Part shown: positions 1-12,470 of the stretch, one piece after another
Layout: each line of letters opens with the position of its first letter
How positions within the stretch are numbered: position 1 is the stretch's first letter
NCBI GenBank assembly: GCA_965153455.1
Contig: OZ234494.1
Coordinates: 23,684,001 to 23,748,000, forward strand
Source: Sphagnum compactum
Lineage: Eukaryota; Bryophyta; Sphagnopsida; Sphagnales
Length of the DNA stretch: 64,000 nucleotides
Direction: 5' to 3'
The notes under the pieces: generated by a model
Databases searched by the model: none
The model's input: only the letters and a program-made list of their open reading frames with translations
What the model was told of the DNA's origin: nothing
Position numbers and translations under genes: made by a program

Positions 1-1249
1 AGATTTTGTTGTAATAATACATATGTCAAAGATATTTTTGAATATTTCATGATATACAATAGAACCCCTATTGCTTGTATATTTGTTTTATTCTTTTATA
101 GTTGCATTCACTTCAATTATCTTTGAAAGGTTGTATTGCTTTATGGATTTGCATTACTTTTCTTTGCCTTGCACTATTTTTCCCCCCTTTATATTCATAT
201 TCTCACAATGTTCAATTCCACTTGAGATGTTTTTTCCATGTTAAATGGTTCATAAAAGGTGTTGGCTTTTTCAAATAAAAAATTATATAAGTTTAATAAC
301 ATTAATAACACTTTAAACCTTGATTGCCAATTACTTTAATAATGGTATCATGAATACATTATGTTTGTAACTTTGTAATGAACTTCAATTACATTTTAAA
401 GAATTTAACCAAGTTACTTCAAATTAACTTTGGACTCAAACGAGTTATTGTAATCCAAAGTTAATTGAGTATTTTTCCATTGAGTTTCCTCAATAAAAAA
501 ACACCCACTTATAACTTCCCCCAAAATTACTACTCGTTAGTCAAATCATATTCTCTAAAATCTTAGACCAACAATGTTTGATATTAACATTACTCACATA
601 TTTTAAGATTCAAAAAAGCAAGAATAGAGCTTTTGTTCAAAAACACTCACATGCCCAACCCCATCGTGAACTCTATTTCTTGACTTTATGTTTTCACTTT
701 GTGAACCCCCAAAAATGCAATCCTTAATTTGAATTATCTTGCACCCTCTACTCCACATTGAACTTCTTTCCCAACTTATTTTTTCCTCTTGTGCTTTTAA
801 TATGTTTCACTTGAATTTTGCCAATACTACCTACTTGTCACACATGTATAAAATAACTTGCCAACTATTTTAGTTATACTCTTTCAAAACACCACCTTTA
901 CACCATCTCCATAATGCCTTCACCAACAATATCAAAAATAAATTGACCAACTTTCGAACTTGTTAACCAACATGAAAATGACCAACACAACATCTTTAAA
1001 ACAAGCATGAAAAACCACCTATTCAAGAGCACCACCTTTCCACCCTCTCCATAAAGTCCTTACCATCAACGTCAAAGACATTGACCAACTTTTGAACTTA
1101 GAAACAAATACCAAAACCTACTCACCAAAAGACATAAAGGAGGTTGTTGCCATTTAAATGCATGAAAACCCAACCCTAGTTCCACTTTTCACATTTGACA
1201 TCGAAAACCTAAAACAACCCTCACATTTTAATTGTTTAAAAAACCAAAC
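1..1249. other. AT-rich intergenic DNA, no gene seen
   Basis: Very AT-rich sequence with no ORF that resembles a protein, no obvious RNA gene and no long repeat. It probably is decayed intergenic DNA upstream of proline dehydrogenase. Confidence 0.6.
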
Positions 1250-1265
1250 AACACAATTAAATTAA

Positions 1266-1765
1266 TGCACAATGCACCCAAGCATTGAAAAAAAAGAGAT
1301 GGCAAGTCAAATTAAGTAACCTTAAATCCTATTCCAATTGATATTTCAGAGCCCAAAATTACCATAAATTCAAAACATTGTTTTTTCACACCTAATTACA
1401 AAACAATGAAAAATCAATTAAGTTCATCCACCATCCATCCATCCATCCATCCATTGATTGTAGTGTGGGCACATGTATGTTGTTTTAGTGTGAACACACA
1501 AAATGTTGGTAAAAAAAGAGAAAATTAAATTGTTGCACAATGCACATGGCATTGAGAATGATAGCAAATCAAATAAGGTAACCTCAATGAACATGAAAAA
1601 GCCAAAAATTGTAATAAACCCAGAATTTTTTTTCCCCCAAGTGTCAGTATGGAAGGAGTCCACAAAACAAATTGAAAAATCAATGGATGGATGGATGTTC
1701 ACCCACCATCCATCCAATGTACAAAGTGTGAGCACGCATATATTGTTTCAGTGTGAACACAACAC
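1266..1765. repeat. Imperfect tandem duplication with CCAT runs
   Basis: Two diverged copies, about 1266-1510 and 1535-1765, share a GCACAATGCAC start, a run of ATCC/GGAT tetranucleotides (pure at 1431-1454, broken at 1681-1716) and a TTTYAGTGTGAACACA end. The period is about 270 bases. The copies differ by many small changes, so the duplication is old. No coding function is apparent; the short ORFs on both strands simply translate the repeat. Confidence 0.6.
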
Positions 1766-1959
1766 AAAAGCTTGTTGGGAACAAAGGCATGCAATTCCGG
1801 CATTGTTACGGGGAAGGTTCCGAACAGACAGCAAGGACACATTCCAGGGTCACGACAATGGCGACGTGACCGTTACACAGGGGGGACAGGCGTGGCACCC
1901 GAGGCGAGATTGAGACGCGGCTGACATGGATCCTAGCTGGAACAAGGCGGGGTCGGTCT

Positions 1960-2869
1960 CAATAGGTACCTATATTCTCTCGCCGTAGGGAGGTACCTAC
2001 CTACGCAAAGCACTCCCTCATGTGAGTGTGCTTTGGTGGAGTGCCGTGCGCCGCTGTCTCGACGCTCTCAACTCTCTCGATTTCTTCGGCCATCTTTTTC
2101 CCTCCCTTTCTTCTCGTCTCCTCTCCATAGATTTTCACTTGCGGAGTCGGGGCGGCTTCGTGCTCGCTGATCGTCGTGCTGCGATTCCTTCTCAGGTGAA
2201 TTTTTTCGTTCCAGGTTTTTCGTTTGAGAATTTTCGGAGGTCCAGCTTGCAGTTAGAATGGAATAAGTGATGTTGTTGTGATTGTTTTTTTCTCGTCGTA
2301 ATTCACCAGGAACAATCGTCTTCGTGGTTCTTTCGAATCAATACATTGCTCTGTATTCGTTGTTGATCGGTTTCTGGAGTTTTTGCGGCGGAATTGTGTA
2401 GTAAGGGCTGTTGTTATTGTTTCGTATCAATTGTACCTCTGCTTTCGGGGTGCTTAAAGCAGCTGCTACCTACACGGTGTTACTCTTCCTGTTTAAAGAA
2501 CCTCCCGATGTGTAGTGGCTTCTGAGCTTTGTGTATAGGGATCGTTTTCTCTACACTTGACGAGAGAGTGGCAGAAGGAAACTGGGAAGTGAACTGAAGA
2601 AATAATTGTTTGTGTCTTTCACCATTCGCGCTTTTGTACGGACCTTCTATCTATCGTTTTCAGCTTCTTTCTACGCCACTTACATTAGCGCTTCGACTTA
2701 TTTTTCCTCAATCAGGTGGAACCCGAGTGCTTGTGTCAACTATTACCAGCGAAATCTGGAAGTTGTGGAGTTCGCAGGAGTAAATTCTTCGAGGAATTGA
2801 AGTTGTTCAAGCAAGAGATAGTTCTTCGATCGCTTGGCTATTCGAACGGACATCACATCTCGGGGTAGC
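1960..2869 (+). promoter_or_regulatory. Promoter and 5' leader of proline dehydrogenase
   Basis: From about 1780 the composition shifts from AT-rich to GC/CpG-richer sequence typical of a plant promoter and leader. A TATA-like CCTATATTC lies near 1969 between two GGTACC palindromes. The transcription start cannot be fixed. The ORF at 2022-2270 on this strand is not protein-like, and the leader may contain an intron. I looked for the ACTCAT proline-response element of Arabidopsis ProDH and did not see it by eye. Confidence 0.4.
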
Positions 2870-5414
2870 ATGGCATGGCGTATTGGTCGGGCGATTTCCA
2901 AGCTTTCTGATGCAGGCAGTCGCCCCCGGTTCCAGGGCTTGACTAAAACAAGTCTGACGATAAGGGGCTCGACAACAAAGGCCGAGCTCTACAGCAATGG
3001 TGAGCAGCGAATAACTGACAATATTCTCCAAACCAGCAACGGAGAGCTTCTGTATGCCGGGGTGACGTCCAAGGAGCTTCTCAGGACTCTTTGCAATTTG
3101 CATTTGGTCGGATACGAGCCTGTGGTGGATGCAAGTATCAAAGTTCTCACATCCCCGTTGATGCAATCAGCGCTCTTTCGAGTACCTCTGCTTCAGGCGG
3201 TGAAGTACACCGCCTACTCTCATTTCTGTGCCGGGGAGAATATCGCAGAAGCTTCAACAACGCTGAAAAACATGTGGAAATTGGGACTCCGGGGCATTAT
3301 GGACTATGGGCTGGAGGACGCGACTGATAGCCAGTCTTGTGACAAGAACCTCGCTGACTTTGTTAATGTTGTTCATCAGAGTGCCGTATTGCCATCTGGA
3401 TCGGTGAGCTTTCCATTCAGCCATACACTCCTGATTCTGTGATGCTTGATTCTGTCTTGTCCCATTATTGTTCATGGCAATGCTTGGTTCCTTGACTTTG
3501 GCACTTAGACTGAACATCTTACCAGAGCCTTGGTCCCTTGCTGTTGGCACAATATTTCGAGAAGCACTTGTTCCTAAGAATTTCTTTCCATCTTCATCCT
3601 TGCTCTGTATGTTTTTCTATGGTTTTCTCATTGGTCGTGTTTTCCTGGAGTGTGAAGGCAATGCAAACAAATCAATATTATGATTTCATGATGCAATCAG
3701 TCCACTCTTCACACACAATTCTGCTGTGACTTTTGAGTTTTCACCTGTTAGCCATTCATTACACATCTTTATCTCCTGTTCCTGCATCAGACTCTGAAGT
3801 CAAAGGTGAAAAAAATTTGCAGGTAAGCTTTGCTTGTGTGAAGATAACTGCAATATGTCCTATTCAACTCTTGGAGCGTGTTAGCAACCTGTTGAGATGG
3901 CAACACAAGAATGCCGAGTTTAAGCTGCCATGGCGACAGGAGGTGATGCCAGTGCTGGCGAACAGCAGTCCCACGTACCATGTGAAGGCAGCACCAGAGC
4001 CACTAACAAGAGAGGAAGAAAATGACTTAAGTCTAGCTCACCTGCGGCTATGGAAGTTGTGTGAGGCATGTGACCAAGAGGGTGTGCCTCTTTTGGTGGA
4101 TGCTGAGTATTCATCAGTGCAGCCAGCCATTGACTACATGGTCCATGCTGCTGCACTTGATTTCAATAAAGGGAGTCAGCCTCTGGTGTATGGAACAATA
4201 CAGGCATACTTGAAAGATGCATTTCCACGGCTCTCTCTTGCTGCAAAAGATGCCTCAAAGCGTGGGATTTCATATGGTGTAAAACTTGTGCGGGGAGCAT
4301 ACCTTAGTAGAGAAGTTGAGTTGGCTTCTTCATTACATGCCCCTTCTCCCATCCACAAAAACATTGAGGAAACTCACAGCTGCTATGATTCATGCGCTGC
4401 ATTCATGCTGGAACAAGCTGCATGTGGAGATGGGTCAGTGGTACTTGCAACTCATAACATGGATTCTGGTGTGTAGTTCCTTCAGCACAATCCCTTGATG
4501 TCCTCATATTGAACCCACAAACATTTAGGCACTGTTGGGCAATGGACAAAGCATATTGCAATGCTGCCTTTATCAGCAAAATGATGAACTGCTTGATCTT
4601 GCACACTTTTGATTCATCAGTTTCCAGTTGAGAGAGTTTCCACCTGCAATCTGAAAATGGATTTCAGGTACAAGTATGATACTGAACAGGACTTTATCAG
4701 GGACAAAAAAACCAAGCACACTGCCATGGTCACTACTCTCAGGGTTGTATCAGCTAGAGGAGGAAGTTCAGTTGAACCTTTTGTGGTTCTCTATTTAAGA
4801 CAACCATGTGTAACTAATACATATGCCAGAGTTTCTCTCAGAACATTTCTGCATATATGCATAATTCTCACTGAAATATATGGTGGGTGGAAGGGTTCTG
4901 ATCAAAGGGAAGAAACATACATGTGGATGCAGGACGGATAGCAGCACTCAAGGCAGAGGAGCTAGGGCTTTCCAAGGAAGATCCACGGCTACAGTTTGCA
5001 CAACTGAAAGGAATGGCTGATGTCCTGTCATTGGCACTAGCACATGCAGGTTTCCGAGTAAGCAAGTATTTGGCATTTGGCCCTGTCTACCAGGTTGTCC
5101 CTTACCTTGTCAGACGTGCTCAGGAGAACCGTGGCCTTCTTGGGAACACAGCTTTAGAACGCCAGTTCATTAGGTATTCCAAATCTCTGACTTGCAAAAA
5201 TTCCTAGATTGGCTAGATTGCATTCTTCTCTCAGTTGCAGAATTCATGCTCTTCATGTTTCAACAGAAGACTTCCTGATAGGGAATCTTGTTGTTACACA
5301 TGAGTAGTTTGGAATCCTTTGACAATCTTCCTTCAACCTGTAATGACATCTTGACCACTGTTGTTGTGTAGGAGGGAATTGCGTCGAAGGCTACAGGAAT
5401 CTGCAGGCCTTTGA
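2870..5414 (+). CDS. ProDH: Proline dehydrogenase, mitochondrial
   Basis: FAD enzyme oxidising L-proline to pyrroline-5-carboxylate at the inner mitochondrial membrane, the first step of proline breakdown. Four exons fit: 2870-3403, 3823-4468, 4933-5173 and 5372-5414, giving 487 residues against 499 in Arabidopsis ProDH1. Family blocks appear in order: VKITAICP, then DAEYSSVQPAIDYM, KLVRGAYLS, LATHNMDSG, FAQLKGMADVLS and YLVRRAQENRG, whose Arg pair binds proline carboxylate. The ATG at 2870 opens an arginine-rich, amphipathic-looking leader that suits mitochondrial import; an in-frame TTG at 2834 is not a credible start. The second exon could begin earlier, but the acceptor at 3822 gives the LPSGS-VSF junction that matches plant relatives. 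The frame is intact throughout. Family assignment is certain, exon ends nearly so. Confidence 0.95.
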
Positions 5415-6389
5415 TTTTGCAGCAACATCCTGCTGCATCAACTGTTTTATGACATCAAATGGCATTGACAGTCTCATGAACAGAGTTTCTTTAGGCAGCT
5501 TGGCAGCTGGCAGGCGAGCAATTTCATCTGTGTGTTAGGTAGTACCATTTCCCAGAAGTCCAAACCTGATATTGTGGGAGGATTTTCTCTTCCAGAAAAT
5601 TTGTTTTTCCACCACTAGCAAAAGCTATTGGGTTGTGAACTATATCTGAAACATCAGAAGCCACAGCAACATTCTTTGAACTATTGATTCTGGAGCAGTT
5701 CTGCACACAAGTTACCAGGTTTGAAATGTACCATTCCGGACCTCAGTTTGTATCATACTGCTAGCATTAGGTACACCTGACTTGCTTGACCTGTACTTAT
5801 CTGACATGGATCTGTTACATCTGCCCGCATCTGCAAATCCTGATCAACAGGTACTCTTTAACTGCCTCGTGCATTTCTCATTAGCTCACTTGAGAGGTTG
5901 AGCCTGCTGTCAACAGATAGTGGATACTACTCTCTTTTTAGTCTATGCTTTGCTTAGGTCGAACTGTGTCAAATCTGAAATATGACTAGTGTTCTAACAC
6001 AATTGATAGCCAAATGGCAGACTCTTATTGTCAGTGTCCCACTTGCAGAAAAAGTGCACAGTTATTGTGGGGCAGACATTTAAGCTGTATTGTTTCATTC
6101 TTGTCTTAAATCATGGAACTTTCTTAAGACAGTCTCAAATGGCAACTTTGACATAATTTTTGTAGTCCACATTTTTCATTTTTTTTGTGTGACAAACATA
6201 TTTTTGTCATTTCAAAAGTCCATTACAAATCCATAATTTTAAAAAAATTCATCCAAAATTCTTATGATGATTCTCATTAAAGTTTATGACAAGATGAATA
6301 ATTTAAAAATTAACAATGTTAGTCTTGAATATGGCTTTAAATTTTACATTTGTATGTGATTCAGAAAAATTACAAGTGTGATAATCTAA
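5415..6389. other. 3' flank of ProDH and AT-rich spacer
   Basis: Holds the unbounded 3' UTR of proline dehydrogenase, then increasingly AT-rich sequence. No coding or structured feature is seen. From about 6390 the integrase end of the minus-strand retrotransposon begins. Confidence 0.5.
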
Positions 6390-9300
6390 ATAGTCCACCT
6401 ATTCATGCATTCACCTTGTGATCAACTACTACTAGAATGGCATCCATTCTATTCCATTTGGAGGGTTGTGTCATAAAGTCCATGGAGATAATCTCTCATG
6501 GCTTGTTTGGGATCAAGAGAAGCCTGTGTAGTCCATACTTCTTTTTGTAATGGATTTTGTGTTTTTGCACTTCACACAAGTGTGCACAAAATGTTTTATG
6601 TCTCCTTTCATCTCAAGCCAGTTGAATCTTTTCATTATGGCCACTTTCGTGGTTTGTTCCCCACAATGTCCCACCATGGGCACATCATGTTCTTCTTGCA
6701 CAACCTTTGTGCACAATTTCCCTGACTGGCACATAAATCTAGTATTACTTCCATTAAATGGCAATTGTTCCTTTAAGGTGATGCCTTTCACCTTTTCCAT
6801 TTTCACAACTCTTTGAAATATCTTTGTGCAAAAACGTCTTACACATAAGCCTCCCTTCTTTTCCACTTGAGGTTATTTTCCCCTTGGAAGATGACCTTTA
6901 ATGCTTGAATTTTGGTTGGGGGTTCTCCATTTGAAATTCTTCCTTCCTACTCAGCGCATCGGGAATTAAGTTGTTTCAACTTGGTTTGCAAATGAATTCC
7001 ACATCTAGCAATGTTAAGGTATTGTGCCATTTCAACTACTTCCGTGAGGCTCTTGGTTAGGTTTCAAAATATTTCAAGGAAACATTGTCCATGAAGATTT
7101 TAAACTTATGTGTCCCCAAATAATGTTGCCATGTTTTTGGGCAACATACAACAACATACAATTCCTTGAATTGGCCATTGTAGTTGTGTTCCACAAAGTT
7201 TCTTGGTTTCAAAAGCAATTAGTTGTCCTTCCTGCATGAGAATCCTTTCAATAACGAAGTCACTTGCATCTATGTGAACTTCGAATGGTTTGGTGAAGCG
7301 AAGGAACTTGAACACAAGGGTGGATAAAAGCTTCTATTTCAAGTCCTCAAATGCCCTCTGTTGGTTTATTTTCCATTCAAAAGATAACTCCATTTTGAGA
7401 GGGTTCAAAAGTGGTTTCACCACCTACAATAATCTTTTTTATAAACTTCCAATAGAAGTTGGCCATGCTTAGGAAGGATCTAATTCCTTTGATCGTGACT
7501 AGCCTTTTCTAGTCTCTTATGTCCTATAACTTCTTAAGGTCGGGCCTCACCCCTTCTTTTAATAAAATATGCCCTAAAAAATCCATTTCTTCTTGGGCAA
7601 ACTCACATTTCTCCCTATTGGTAAGGAGTTTGTTTTGTTGGAACTTATTTAGAACATATTCTAAATGTTCCACGTCCTCTTCTATAATCTTGGAATACAC
7701 CATAATGTCATCAATATAAATGATCATGAACACGTCCAACTTTTCATAGAAGATTGAGTTCATCAAGGTTATGAACATTGACGAGGCATTACATAACCCA
7801 AATTGATACATACGAACCATACTTGGTTTTCATAGTTGTCTTTCAACGTCCTCATTTGCAATGTTAATTTGATAATACCCTGATTTGAGATCAATTCGAT
7901 TAAAGTACATGGCCCCATTGAGTTGATCCAATAGATCATCAATGTGAAATAAAAGATAGTTTTTTTTATGGTTATTTTGTTCAAGGCACAATAGTCAATG
8001 CACATCTTCAATTTGCCATCCTTTTTATCAACAAACAAAACTAGGACCCCATAAAACAATTTATTTTGTCGAATATATGTTTGATTAAGGAGGTCATTTA
8101 AGTATTTTAAAAATTCTTCCAATTCTTTTTGGTTTAACCTATAGGGCGCCATAAATGGTAGGGCTAACCTAGGCACCACTTTTATCTTGTGGTCAATCTT
8201 TTTACAAGGTGGAAGGGCATTGGAGAGTTCATTTGTTAAAACCTCCGAAAATTTATTGAATGCATCCAAAATACAAGCAGGAGGTTGCCTTACCCCTTGT
8301 GGCTTAAATTCCTCTTGGAAGACTCTCAAAACAATCAAAATTAAACAGCAAAACAACTCAAACTCATTAGCCAAAGTAACCAAGTTAATTCTATTTCTAC
8401 CAATGCAAAATTATATTCCACATTTGAATTCATTAATTAAAAACCAACTTTGGTGTAGACTTTCACTTTGCTTCCTTTGCAGAGGATGTCTACTTTGTAA
8501 ACGTCCAAAAATGTGTTAAGTACAATTACATGAAAATTATTTAAGTCACACAAGGTGAAGTTCTCCAAAAATTGAATTCCTTTGCAAAATAGCTTGACAC
8601 CTATCGTTACGTTAAACGAGGGTTTAGCTATGCCTTGTGCCAAATGCATTGTTATGGGATTTGTCACTAATTTGGTTTTGATTCGCAACCATTTCATTGC
8701 TTGTAAAGTCATGAATGAATTGGTCATTCCTAAATCCAAAAGACAACACATCAACTTGTTATTTATCTTACATTTCAATTTTAACAAATTGGAAGCTTTG
8801 CTTTTGTGGGCCCCTATTTTGACCATGAAACCCCCTTGGAGAATCATTTTACCTTGGTAATGCAATCACATACTGAAGTGGCTTGGGGATATAGTCCTTT
8901 GCTAAGTGCCCATGATTATCATAGTTGAAACACTTGACTTTAGTTAAGTCCCATTTGGCTTTTTTTGTAGCCAATTCCTTGCCATGTGACTTTTCCTTGT
9001 CATTGTGAGGCCCTAGTTTGCCTTGGCCCCACTTACGCTTGTACTAACCTTTGCTCCCATTCCTTTTGCTGACATGCTAATTCTGGGTGACTTCATTTCC
9101 TATTTCACCTTTGGAACACAAAGGGCCTTTGTCCCCCATGCACTCCAACATCTTTATCAAGCCCTGACAAATGTTTATAATGTCCATCCTTTGATACACA
9201 AATTTTCAAACCCAAGACTTTAACCCATGTAAAAATATCAACTTTTTAATGAACTATTTTTTTAGAGGGACCATAGTCAACATTTGGCTGAAGTCTTACA

Positions 9301-9650
9301 CATAGTGGGCCAAAAATCCCACTCCATCTCCTTGGATGAGCTCCAAGAGCTCCATCCCATCCTTGAACACCAAATGGTGCAACATGAACCTTCGTTTAGC
9401 TACAATTTGAATTCCTCCCATGTCATGAGGACTTCAAATAGGTTGGATGTCTCCTACTGTTGAGACACCCAATAGTCCCATGCATGCTCCTTAAAGAGTG
9501 TTTGAGCGAATTGAATTCGCTCCTTGTTTGATTTGAGGTCTTGAATTTTGAGAAACACTTTTGGAATGACAAACCACACAAGCTCATTAAAACTAATGCC
9601 CAAATACCCATAGATCAAAGGTGTGTGTTCTTCCTCTTAGTTACCCAATT
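6390..9650 (-). mobile_element. Degenerate Ty3/gypsy retrotransposon (gag-pol remnant)
   Basis: Read on the minus strand, domains follow Ty3/gypsy order. A gag-like segment lies near 9611-9423 and a CCHC zinc-knuckle remnant near 8940-8886. An aspartic protease remnant spans 8865-8437, with the active-site triplet read as D-L-G. Reverse transcriptase covers 8383-7524 in two frames, with the catalytic YIDDI motif near 7710. RNase H follows at 7315-7106 (FEVHIDASDF). The integrase HHCC finger is at 6866-6513, and the start of the integrase core (SMDFMTQPS, then VVVD) lies near 6480-6410, after which similarity stops. Frameshifts, stops and loss of most of the integrase core show it is dead. I found no LTRs, so the true ends are unknown. 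Two knuckle cysteines read as tyrosine. Confidence 0.88.
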
Positions 9651-11788
9651 GGAGTGTGAACAATAGATTGGGCAATATGTTTGGCAATAATAAATGACCT
9701 ACTACTTCTAGCACCAAAACTTCATGTGTTCAAACATGTTAACATGGCCATATAATGTGCATCTTCTTAACAAGTTTTTCTTAAGACCACCACCTGTTGA
9801 CATGGTCAAAAGATTGTTCATCCAATGTTAGGACCTACGTATAGCAGGTTTCTTTGTATTAGGTGTGAAATTTGTTGAAGGATTTAAGTATAGATTGTGT
9901 GATCATATACAATGTTGAGTAATGAATAAAAAATTTACCTTTGTATTTTGTACTTTTGACTGAAGAAAAGTTGGTAAAATTTTCAATATTTTGCTCTAGT
10001 GTGAAGACAATGAACCCTGCCTTATTCACAACTTTTCTTATCATAAATAAGGAATTCTTATTTGCCTTGGTTTTTTGTTGATAAACTAATACTAATAGTT
10101 TAAAGGAAACATCACAATATTATTTGAATACTCAAGGAATGAACAATAGTACATTGAAAAATTTGTTTGTGTGAATTTTATTAAATGGCATACATGGCCT
10201 AGTGCCTATGAAGTCATAAGCCCACATTGTGCAGAGCAAAAAAATTGTATGCAATAGGAATAGAACCATGAAGTGGAAGAAGTGATACCACAATATGGAG
10301 ACATAACCAAGGTAAGAAAACATGAGATTCAAGATCCCAATTGGTCGTACTTTATTTGAGGGACCTCTCAAGAAAGCAGGTATCAATGATCAAATGTGAT
10401 TCTCTAAATGGAAAGTTGAGCTTCAAACAAAGACATTCAACATTCGAAGTTTTGTAAAGGAAACTGCAAATTATATCAAATGTGCAAGTATAGTGTTGGT
10501 GATAAAATCAAATATAAGGTAATGTGGGAAGGGTAGTTAATGAAGCTCAACTTTTAGGCTGGAATCACAGTATTGGAATGCAAGAATGTGTGATTACTTC
10601 CCACTAATCAACATTGTTTATCTAGTCATCTAGAGACATCTGATACAAAACTTTGTTTATCTAACATAAACAAAATGCACAAGGAATGTGCAAGAACCCT
10701 GCCTGTAAATAGCTATTTACCTACTTTGGACTGTTCCTTTACAGAAGATAACTAAGAAAACAAATTCAGACCATCAAATCCAGCAATCCCATTTGCCTGG
10801 AAAAAAAAAATGTTCAAGCCTACACAAAACCTTACCCTATTCTGTTGAACATCGAAATAAGTGCCCCTTTCTACCATTTCCATTGGTCCTCTAAAATTCT
10901 CACAAACCTACTAAACCTTATTACACGTTCAAACTGTTAGTTCACTCAAGATAACTAAGAAAAAAAAATTCAGACCACCAAATCCGACAATTTCACTGGC
11001 CATGTAACAATTTTTCTTCACACCCACACACAAGCCTATTCAAAACCCTCTATAAATTAGTACACTAATACTATCACCCTGCCTGGGTTAAAAATTACTG
11101 TAGAGAGATGGAGAGATTGAACAAGCTAACAAACTTGGTCTCAAGTTCAACTATGCACACACATGTATTCAATACCACATAAAGAAAAGAGCTTCTTGGA
11201 AAGAGAATTATCAAAGGCCATCTTAAAGGGGCGTGATCACGTCTAATTTGACATGGTATCATAACTAAGGAAGAAAACATAACATAAACTTGAGCTCAAG
11301 TAGGCAGAGAAATGTGGTCCAAGATGTGGGTATGTCAGAATATTGGCTCAGATTGCTTGAAGAAACTCAAAGCTTTTGCGTACAATATAGCGTTCTTAGA
11401 ACGTACAGGTCTACTCAAAGGGCTTAAAGCTTGCAAGAAGCAAAGGGTGTTCAGAAAACAACTGCCAAAAATGATCCCATTATGACAGTAGTACTACAAC
11501 CATATAAGCGACAGTGAGTTGAATGCTAGCATAGACCAATACATGTACTGCGAGCTGCACGCATCTAGATTATCCAAAGCTAATGTTGATGCGTCCACAG
11601 TACTGATGCCTCACAGCTAGTTCAATAATTTCCCATACCCGGAAGCAATAAAATCCACCAACAAACTGAGTTCGGAAATCACTAGACGTTTCATCCCCCA
11701 CCAGACTTATTGATACGTACTGCATATATGTACTAGGAAATCAACTGGATGACATAGTCTACTGAGGAGCTCGCCGCTGGCCTAGGAC
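9651..11788. other. Intergenic DNA, no gene seen
   Basis: AT-rich spacer between the gypsy remnant and the small Cys/His gene. Short ORFs here resemble nothing I know. The only structure noted is the direct repeat listed at 10741-11060. Confidence 0.5.
10741..11060. repeat. Direct repeat pair of about 115 bp
   Basis: Two diverged copies at about 10741-10860 and 10945-11060 share AAGATAACTAAGAAAA, then TTCAGACCA and CAAATCC blocks, and an AAGCCTA-CAAAACC end. They are separated by about 85 bases. The pair is probably an old local duplication or two pieces of a dispersed element. Confidence 0.5.
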
Positions 11789-12109
11789 CTACATGATCGA
11801 GCAGAAAGCGGATGAATTGGCTTGAAGAACTTGGAGAGCGATGGCGCCAATTTCAACAGCCACTTCATAATCCTTGTCGTCGTCGTGGTGAATAGCGTTA
11901 GTTTTGTGATGGGTCACACCATGCGGTTTTCGTGTATGAAGATCGTGGTTATGATGGTTATGCTCGTGCTGATGATGATGCTGGTGTGACTTCTTCTTCG
12001 CATGTTTGCACTTCGCACACACATGATGACCACAGTGACAGAACACAGCGTTATGGTGAGTGCTTTCGTTCAGCAGATTGCACCCGCAGCAATACCACAT
12101 CGCCACCAT
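11789..12109 (-). CDS. Small Cys/His-rich putative zinc-binding protein
   Basis: Single-exon ORF of 106 residues that I do not recognise as a named gene. The first 36 residues carry CCGC at 7-10, CHC at 24-26 and CAKC at 31-34, the spacing of a small zinc-ribbon-like module, just after the aromatic pair WY. Residues 42-80 are dominated by histidine, with lysine and asparagine, which could also bind metal. The tail (EVAVEIGAIALQVLQ) is a short amphipathic segment. There is no signal peptide. Similar short CxxC proteins beginning with WYC-like motifs occur in plants and fungi, but the match is only general. Start is the ATG at 12109; a second in-frame ATG lies three codons on. The patterned cysteines make a real gene likelier than chance, but there is no supporting evidence beyond the ORF. 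Confidence 0.5.
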   Translation of the reverse strand: MVAMWYCCGCNLLNESTHHNAVFCHCGHHVCAKCKHAKKKSHQHHHQHEHNHHNHDLHTRKPHGVTHHKTNAIHHDDDKDYEVAVEIGAIALQVLQANSSAFCSIM

Positions 12110-12249
12110 CTCGAAAGATGTTGTACTTCAGTTCCCTAACTAGCTGCCCAAGCGTAACTTATCCACTTGAAATCTTGCAACTAGCTTCCAACTTCAATCC
12201 TCAATCCTCCTGATCAGTAACGCAAAGCTCCCTCTCGCCTTTCCGACAA

Positions 12250-12470
12250 TTGACGCTACTCACCACTCACCACCAGCCGCAGGAAGGCCCGGTCCTTCCT
12301 CCTCTTTGCTTTGGTTACCGCCGAATTCTCGTCGGTAAGGAAGGACAAAGGGGTACTGACTAGACAGTTGACGCTACTCACCATCAGCCGCATGGAGGCC
12401 CGGTCCTTCCTCCTCTTTACTTTGGTTACCGCTGAATTCTCGTCGGTAAGGACAAAGGGGTACTGACTAC
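12250..12470. repeat. Two-copy tandem duplication of about 110 bp
   Basis: Copies at about 12250-12362 and 12368-12470 share TTGACGCTACTCACC, GGCCCGGTCCTTCCTCCTCT, GAATTCTCGTCGGTAAGG and GGGGTACTGACTA. They differ by a few substitutions and small indels, so the duplication is fairly recent. It lies 140-360 bases upstream of the minus-strand Cys/His gene, in what would be its promoter or leader. The minus-strand ORF across it merely translates the repeat. Confidence 0.8.

Noticed and set aside
3733-3822. Earlier acceptor extending ProDH exon 2 upstream (adding SEVKGEKNLQ)
   Set aside because: The acceptor at 3822 gives a junction matching plant ProDH; the extra residues have no counterpart.
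6498-8860. Plus-strand ORFs across the gypsy region
   Set aside because: Reverse-complement shadows of the integrase, reverse transcriptase and protease frames on the minus strand.
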